Positions 60,760-64,000 of a stretch of 64,000 nt of DNA are shown here, one piece after another. Position numbers and translations under genes: made by a program. Each line of letters begins with the position of its first letter. The first letter of the stretch is position 1. The notes below the pieces were generated by a model. That model worked only from the letters and a program-made list of their open reading frames with translations. It had not been told where the DNA came from and did no database searches. This DNA comes from Streptomyces humi (GTDB lineage Bacteria > Actinomycetota > Actinomycetes > Streptomycetales > Streptomycetaceae), in assembly GCF_001005085.2 (NCBI RefSeq), contig NZ_LBMU02000037.1, positions 124,001 to 188,000 on the forward strand. Direction: 5' to 3'.

Positions 60760-61530
60760 CTACTCCCAGCGGAAGAACCTCCCGGCCGCGCCCAGGGCCA
60801 CCGCCGCCCACACCGCCAGGATCCCCAGGTCGGCCCAGGGCATGCCGGAGCCGTGCTGGAGGACGTCCCGCAGGCCGTCGGACAGGGCGGAGACGGGGAG
60901 CAGGGCGAGGGCGTGCTCGGCGCCGCCGAACCTGTCCAGCGGGACGATCACCCCGCCGCCCACGAGCAGCAGCAGGAACACCAGGTTGGCGGCCGCCAGG
61001 GTCGCCTCCGCCTTCAGGGTGCCCGCCATCAGCAGGCCGAGGCCCGAGAACGCGGCGGTGCCGACGACGAGGAGGAGCAGGACCGCGAAGGGGTTGCCGT
61101 GCGGCGACCAGCCGAGGGCGAAGGCGATCGCCGTCAGCAGGATCACCTGGAGGACCTCGGTGACCAGGACCGACGCCGTCTTCGCGGTCATCAGCCCCCA
61201 GCGCGGGAGCGGGGAGGCGGCGAGCCGCTTGAGCACGCCGTAGCGGCGTTCGAAGCCCGTCGCGATGGCCTGGCCGGTGAAGGCCGTGGACATCACCGCC
61301 AGCGCGAGGACGCCGGGGGCCAGGAAGTCGACCGACCGGCCCGAGCCCGTGTCGACGATGTCCACCGAGCTGAAGAGGACCAGCAGGAGGGTCGGGATGA
61401 CGACGGTCAGCAGCAGCTGCTCACCGTTGCGCAGCAGCATCCTCGTCTCCAGGGCCGCCTGCGCCGCGATCATGCGGGGGAGCGGGGCGGCACCCGGCCG
61501 GGGGGAGTAGGTGCCCGTGGCGGTGGTCAT
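60760..61530 (-). CDS. ABC-2 type transporter permease
   Basis: A 256-residue permease with six predicted helices. AALETRMLLRNGEQLLLTVVIPTLLLVLFS is the usual start, followed by FLAPGVLALAVMSTAFTGQAIATGFERRYGVLKRL, typical of drug or lipid exporters of the DrrB type. ATG 61530 overlaps the ATPase stop (ATGA). Confidence 0.9.
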   Translation of the reverse strand: MTTATGTYSPRPGAAPLPRMIAAQAALETRMLLRNGEQLLLTVVIPTLLLVLFSSVDIVDTGSGRSVDFLAPGVLALAVMSTAFTGQAIATGFERRYGVLKRLAASPLPRWGLMTAKTASVLVTEVLQVILLTAIAFALGWSPHGNPFAVLLLLVVGTAAFSGLGLLMAGTLKAEATLAAANLVFLLLLVGGGVIVPLDRFGGAEHALALLPVSALSDGLRDVLQHGSGMPWADLGILAVWAAVALGAAGRFFRWE

Positions 61531-62450
61531 GAGCGCAGCTCCTTGCCGGTCAGTTCGAGGAAGACGTCCTCCAGGGTGTGGCGTTCGACCGAGATGCGGT
61601 CCGGCATCACCCCGTGCTGGGCGCACCACGACGTCACCGTGGCCAGCAGTTGCGGATTGACCTTGCCCATGACCCGGTAGGAACCCGGGGTCAGCTCGGC
61701 CGCCGTCGAGTCCGCCGGGAGCGCCTTGAGCAGGGAGCCGACGTCCAGCCCGGGGCGCCCGGTGAACCGCAGCGTGTTCTCGGCGCCGCCCTTGCACAGC
61801 TCCTCGGGGGAGCCCTGGGCGATGACCCGGCCGGCGTCGACGATGGCGACGTCGTCGGCGAGCTGCTCGGCCTCCTCCATGTAGTGCGTGGTGAGGATGG
61901 CCGAGACCCCGTCGGCGCGCAGGTCCCGCACCAGGTCCCAGGTGGCGCGGCGGGCCTGCGGGTCGAGGCCGGCGGTCGGCTCGTCCAGGAAGACCAGTTC
62001 CGGGCGGCCGACCACGGCCATGGCGAGCGCCAGCCGCTGCTGCTGACCGCCGGAGAGCCTGCGGTACGACGTGCGGCCGCAGCCGCCCAGCCCCAGCCGT
62101 TCGATCAGCGCGTCCACGTCCAGCGGGTGCGCGTGCAGCTTCGCCACGTGCCGCAGCATCTCGTCGGCACGCGCGCCGGAGTAGACGCCACCGGACTGGA
62201 GCATCACGCCGACTCTGGGGCGCAGCTCGGCGGACTGCCGTACGGGATCGAGGCCCAGGACGCGCACCGAGCCGGAGTCCGGTCTGCGGTACCCCTCGCA
62301 GGTCTCGATCGTGGTGGTCTTGCCCGCTCCGTTGGGGCCGAGCACGGCGGTCACGCCCGGCCGGGCCACCAGGTCGAGGCCGTCCACGGCGGTTTTCGTG
62401 CCGTACCGCTTCACCAGGTCCCGCACCTGGACCACGGGCTCACTTCGCAT
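61527..62450 (-). CDS. ABC transporter ATP-binding protein
   Basis: A 307-residue DrrA-type ATPase. Walker A GPNGAGKTTT is near 38-47, the signature LSGGQQQRLALAMA and Walker B LVFLDEPTAGLDPQ are intact, and the H-loop is in TTHYMEEAEQLAD. The C-terminal ~85 residues carry the extra domain of drug exporters, ending LEDVFLELTGKELRS. First gene of a two-gene exporter operon next to, and divergent from, sufR; the same neighbourhood occurs in other Streptomyces as I recall it. Substrate unknown. Confidence 0.92.
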   Translation of the reverse strand: MRSEPVVQVRDLVKRYGTKTAVDGLDLVARPGVTAVLGPNGAGKTTTIETCEGYRRPDSGSVRVLGLDPVRQSAELRPRVGVMLQSGGVYSGARADEMLRHVAKLHAHPLDVDALIERLGLGGCGRTSYRRLSGGQQQRLALAMAVVGRPELVFLDEPTAGLDPQARRATWDLVRDLRADGVSAILTTHYMEEAEQLADDVAIVDAGRVIAQGSPEELCKGGAENTLRFTGRPGLDVGSLLKALPADSTAAELTPGSYRVMGKVNPQLLATVTSWCAQHGVMPDRISVERHTLEDVFLELTGKELRS

Positions 62451-62510
62451 GGTGACAGAGTCTAAGGACGTCGCCCGTCACCCGGACGGCCGGGTGGCCG
62501 GATCTCCTCC

Positions 62511-62600
62511 TCACGGGTCGGACTCACGGGTCGGACTCAGGGGTCGGACTCAGGGGTCGGCCTCACGGTCGGCCTCACGGTTCGGCCTCAGGGGTCGGGT
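62511..62600. repeat. 13-base tandem repeat array between the ABC exporter and sufR
   Basis: Units of the form TCASGGGTCGGMC begin at 62511, 62524, 62537, 62550, 62563 (12 bases) and 62575, with a partial copy from 62588. No unique spacers. Confidence 0.9.
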
Positions 62601-62792
62601 GAGGCGGGCTCGACGGGATTGACACCGGGCGCGCTCAGGTGCTCCGTGAGGGCGTCCCGGGCGGCAAGAGGGCCGGTCGGAGGGGGTGTGGGCGGGGCTG
62701 CGGGAGTGGTCTGGAGGGGCCGCCGCACGTCACCCGTTCGGCTCAGGGGGGATCGATCACCGAGCGATCAGTGATCGTTTCCGCAGGTCAGA

Positions 62793-62806
62793 TTAGGTAT
62801 ACCTAA
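62793..62806. promoter_or_regulatory. Perfect palindrome TTAGGTATACCTAA upstream of sufR
   Basis: All 14 bases are self-complementary. The outer TTAGG/CCTAA half-sites resemble the actinobacterial iron box (DmdR1/IdeR), but the full 19-base box has a longer centre, so the regulator is uncertain. It also stands out as AT-rich in this DNA. Confidence 0.5.
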
Positions 62807-62865
62807 GTGATGCAGGGCACCGTCCCGTCGCCCGGACGCGGCTTGCCTGCCTCTGAGGAATTACG

Positions 62866-62879
62866 CAACAATGGCGTTG
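62866..62879 (+). promoter_or_regulatory. SufR-type operator overlapping the sufR start
   Basis: CAAC (62866-62869), six bases, GTTG (62876-62879), an inverted repeat ending on the first base of the sufR GTG. I recall CAAC-N6-GTTG as the Streptomyces SufR site; this implies autorepression of the suf operon. Confidence 0.65.
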
Positions 62880-63613
62880 TGAAAAACGTCGGCGAAGCTC
62901 GGGAGACCCCCATGGGGACCCCGCAGGAGGAGCTCGCGACCGGAGAGCGTTCGACGCGCAACCGGGTCGCGCGGTCGATCCTGGACCACGGGCCGTCGAC
63001 CGTCACCGAGCTGGCCGGGCGCCTGGGGCTGACCCCGGCGGCCGTACGCCGGCACCTGGACGCGCTGGTCGCCGACGACGTCGTGGAGGCGCGCGAGCAG
63101 CGGGTGTACGGCGCGCGGACGCGCGGCCGGCCCGCCAAGGTCTTCGCCCTCACCGACTGCGGCCGCGACGCCTTCGACCAGTCGTACGACAAACTCGCCG
63201 CCGACGCGCTGCGCTGGATCGCCGAGCAGGGGGGCGGTCAGGAGGCGGTCGCCGCCTTCGCGCGGGCCCGGATCACCGCCCAGGCGAGCGTCTACCGCAG
63301 GGCGATCGAGGGCGTGAGCCCCGACAAGCGCGCCGAAGCGCTGGCCAAGGCCCTGAGCCAGGACGGGTACGCTGCAACGGCGCGCACCGCACCGGTCGGC
63401 GAACAGTTGTGCCAGCACCACTGCCCGGTCGCCCACGTCGCGGAGCAGTTCCCCCAGCTGTGCGAGGCGGAGACGGAGATCTTCGCCGAGCTGCTCGGAA
63501 CCCACGTCCAGCGACTGGCGACCATCGCGCACGGCGACGGCGTCTGCACGACGTTCATCCCCAAGACATCCACTGACGCATCTGCAAGCACGGCCGGGAG
63601 GAACCCCGCATGA
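62879..63613 (+). CDS. sufR: Fe-S biogenesis transcriptional regulator SufR
   Basis: A 244-residue DeoR/ArsR-type winged-helix repressor. The HTH is NRVARSILDHGPSTVTELAGRLGLTPAAVRRHLDALV (about 23-59), and the C-terminal QLCQHHCPVAHVAEQFPQLCEAETEIFAELLG carries three Cys residues that bind the [4Fe-4S] cluster used to sense Fe-S status. It controls the suf operon it heads. GTG 62879 was chosen because the protein then begins VKNVGEARET as in other Streptomyces SufR; upstream in-frame ATGs (62807, 62810) would pass through the operator. Stop overlaps sufB (ATGA). Confidence 0.92.
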   Translation: MKNVGEARETPMGTPQEELATGERSTRNRVARSILDHGPSTVTELAGRLGLTPAAVRRHLDALVADDVVEAREQRVYGARTRGRPAKVFALTDCGRDAFDQSYDKLAADALRWIAEQGGGQEAVAAFARARITAQASVYRRAIEGVSPDKRAEALAKALSQDGYAATARTAPVGEQLCQHHCPVAHVAEQFPQLCEAETEIFAELLGTHVQRLATIAHGDGVCTTFIPKTSTDASASTAGRNPA

Positions 63614-64000
63614 CTCTCCCCACGGAGACTGCCCACCCTGAGCTCGAAGGCCTGGGCAAGTACGAATACGGCTGGGCCGACTCCGACGTGGCCGGTGCCT
63701 CTGCCAGGCGTGGCCTCAGCGAGGAGGTCGTCCTCGACATCTCCGGCAAGAAGTCCGAGCCGGAGTGGATGGCCAAGCTGCGTCTGAAGGGTCTGAAGCT
63801 CTTCGAGAAGAAGCCCATGCCGAACTGGGGCTCCGACCTCTCCGGCATCGACTTCGACAACATCAAGTACTTCGTGCGCTCCACGGAGAAGCAGGCGGAG
63901 TCCTGGGAGGACCTGCCCGAGGACATCAAGAACACCTACGACAAGCTGGGCATCCCGGAGGCGGAGAAGCAGCGCCTGGTCGCCGGTGTCGCCGCCCAGT
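63610..64000 (+). CDS. sufB: Fe-S cluster assembly protein SufB, 3' truncated
   Basis: The first 130 residues of SufB, running off the right edge. GKYEYGWADSDVAGASARRGLSEEVVLDISGKKSEPEWM and LFEKKPMPNWGSDLSGIDFDNIKYFVRSTEKQ are the typical N terminus. SufB, with SufC and SufD, forms the scaffold on which Fe-S clusters are built; the remaining suf genes should follow outside the window. Coupled to sufR by a 4-base overlap. Confidence 0.96.
   Translation, partial: MTLPTETAHPELEGLGKYEYGWADSDVAGASARRGLSEEVVLDISGKKSEPEWMAKLRLKGLKLFEKKPMPNWGSDLSGIDFDNIKYFVRSTEKQAESWEDLPEDIKNTYDKLGIPEAEKQRLVAGVAAQ

Larger units (their letters stand above)
62451..62878. other. 428-base divergent intergenic region ABC exporter/sufR
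   Basis: Contains a 13-base minisatellite (62511-62600), an inverted repeat CGATCAC/GTGATCG (62754-62777), the palindrome TTAGGTATACCTAA (62793-62806) and the SufR-type operator (62866-62879). The promoter of the suf operon must lie in the last 130 bases. No gene seen. Confidence 0.7.

Noticed and set aside
62511..62600. CRISPR or regulator-binding iterons before sufR
   Set aside because: Units are 12-13 bases with no spacers, so not CRISPR. Iteron binding cannot be supported, since no replication or regulator gene is associated.

Overview
The window is high-GC chromosomal DNA of a Streptomyces. Grounds: strong third-position G+C bias, GTG and even TTG starts with GGAGG-type ribosome sites, very rare TTA codons, WhiA and an RbpA-family protein, and a gene order (uvrB, uvrA, uvrC-rapZ-yvcK-whiA, gap, pgk-tpiA-secG, pgi, pgl-opcA-zwf-tal-tkt, ctaB, ctaA, sufR-sufB) that I recognise as the conserved core region around SCO1925-SCO1968 of S. 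coelicolor (from memory, not searched). There is no insertion sequence, prophage, CRISPR array, rRNA or tRNA that I can support.

Layout. 1-5.6 kb: end of a SAM methyltransferase, pseudouridine catabolism genes (psuG-psuK), a VOC protein, ogt, a secreted phosphodiesterase, an MHYT sensor. 5.7-12.4 kb: uvrB, two TerD-type genes, terC behind a yybP-ykoY (Mn2+) riboswitch, and a small conserved gene. 12.5-19.8 kb: cation/proton antiporter, MFS symporter, aroQ, a three-gene amino acid ABC transporter, an MBL hydrolase and a maleylpyruvate isomerase-like protein. 20-27 kb: uvrA, a LacI/PfkB operon, a TAT Rieske lipoprotein, an HTH protein. 27.6-33 kb: the uvrC-rapZ-yvcK-whiA operon. 33-40.4 kb: a large secreted M14 carboxypeptidase, gap, pgk, tpiA, secG and an rbpA paralogue. 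40.5-50.2 kb: MFS exporter, pgi, and the divergent pentose phosphate operon tkt-tal-zwf-opcA-pgl. 50.5-54.3 kb: ctaB and ctaA (heme O and heme A synthesis) with two genes between. 54.3-60.6 kb: a membrane-anchored STAND/NB-ARC-TPR ATPase, a GT4 glycosyltransferase and a glycogen-debranching-type hydrolase. 60.7-64 kb: an ABC-2 transporter and the sufR-sufB start of the Fe-S assembly operon.

The most striking pattern is regulatory. Six separate genes in the window, ogt, uvrB, terD, uvrA, uvrC and an MFS exporter, carry the bipartite element TTGTCAGTG-N8-TAnnnT (or a one-base variant). This is the SOS-independent DNA damage promoter (RecA-NDp/PafBC motif) described in mycobacteria. In ogt, uvrB and uvrC the -10 lies 6-7 bases before the ATG, so the mRNAs should be leaderless. 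The inferred picture is a DNA damage regulon spread through this region: alkyl repair, all three UvrABC subunits, a TerD stress protein and an exporter, the last also holding a bldA-type TTA codon. Other regulatory finds are the Mn riboswitch at terC, a SufR-type operator over the sufR start codon, a LacI operator palindrome, several strong hairpin terminators, and intergenic minisatellites upstream of uvrC and between the ABC operon and sufR.
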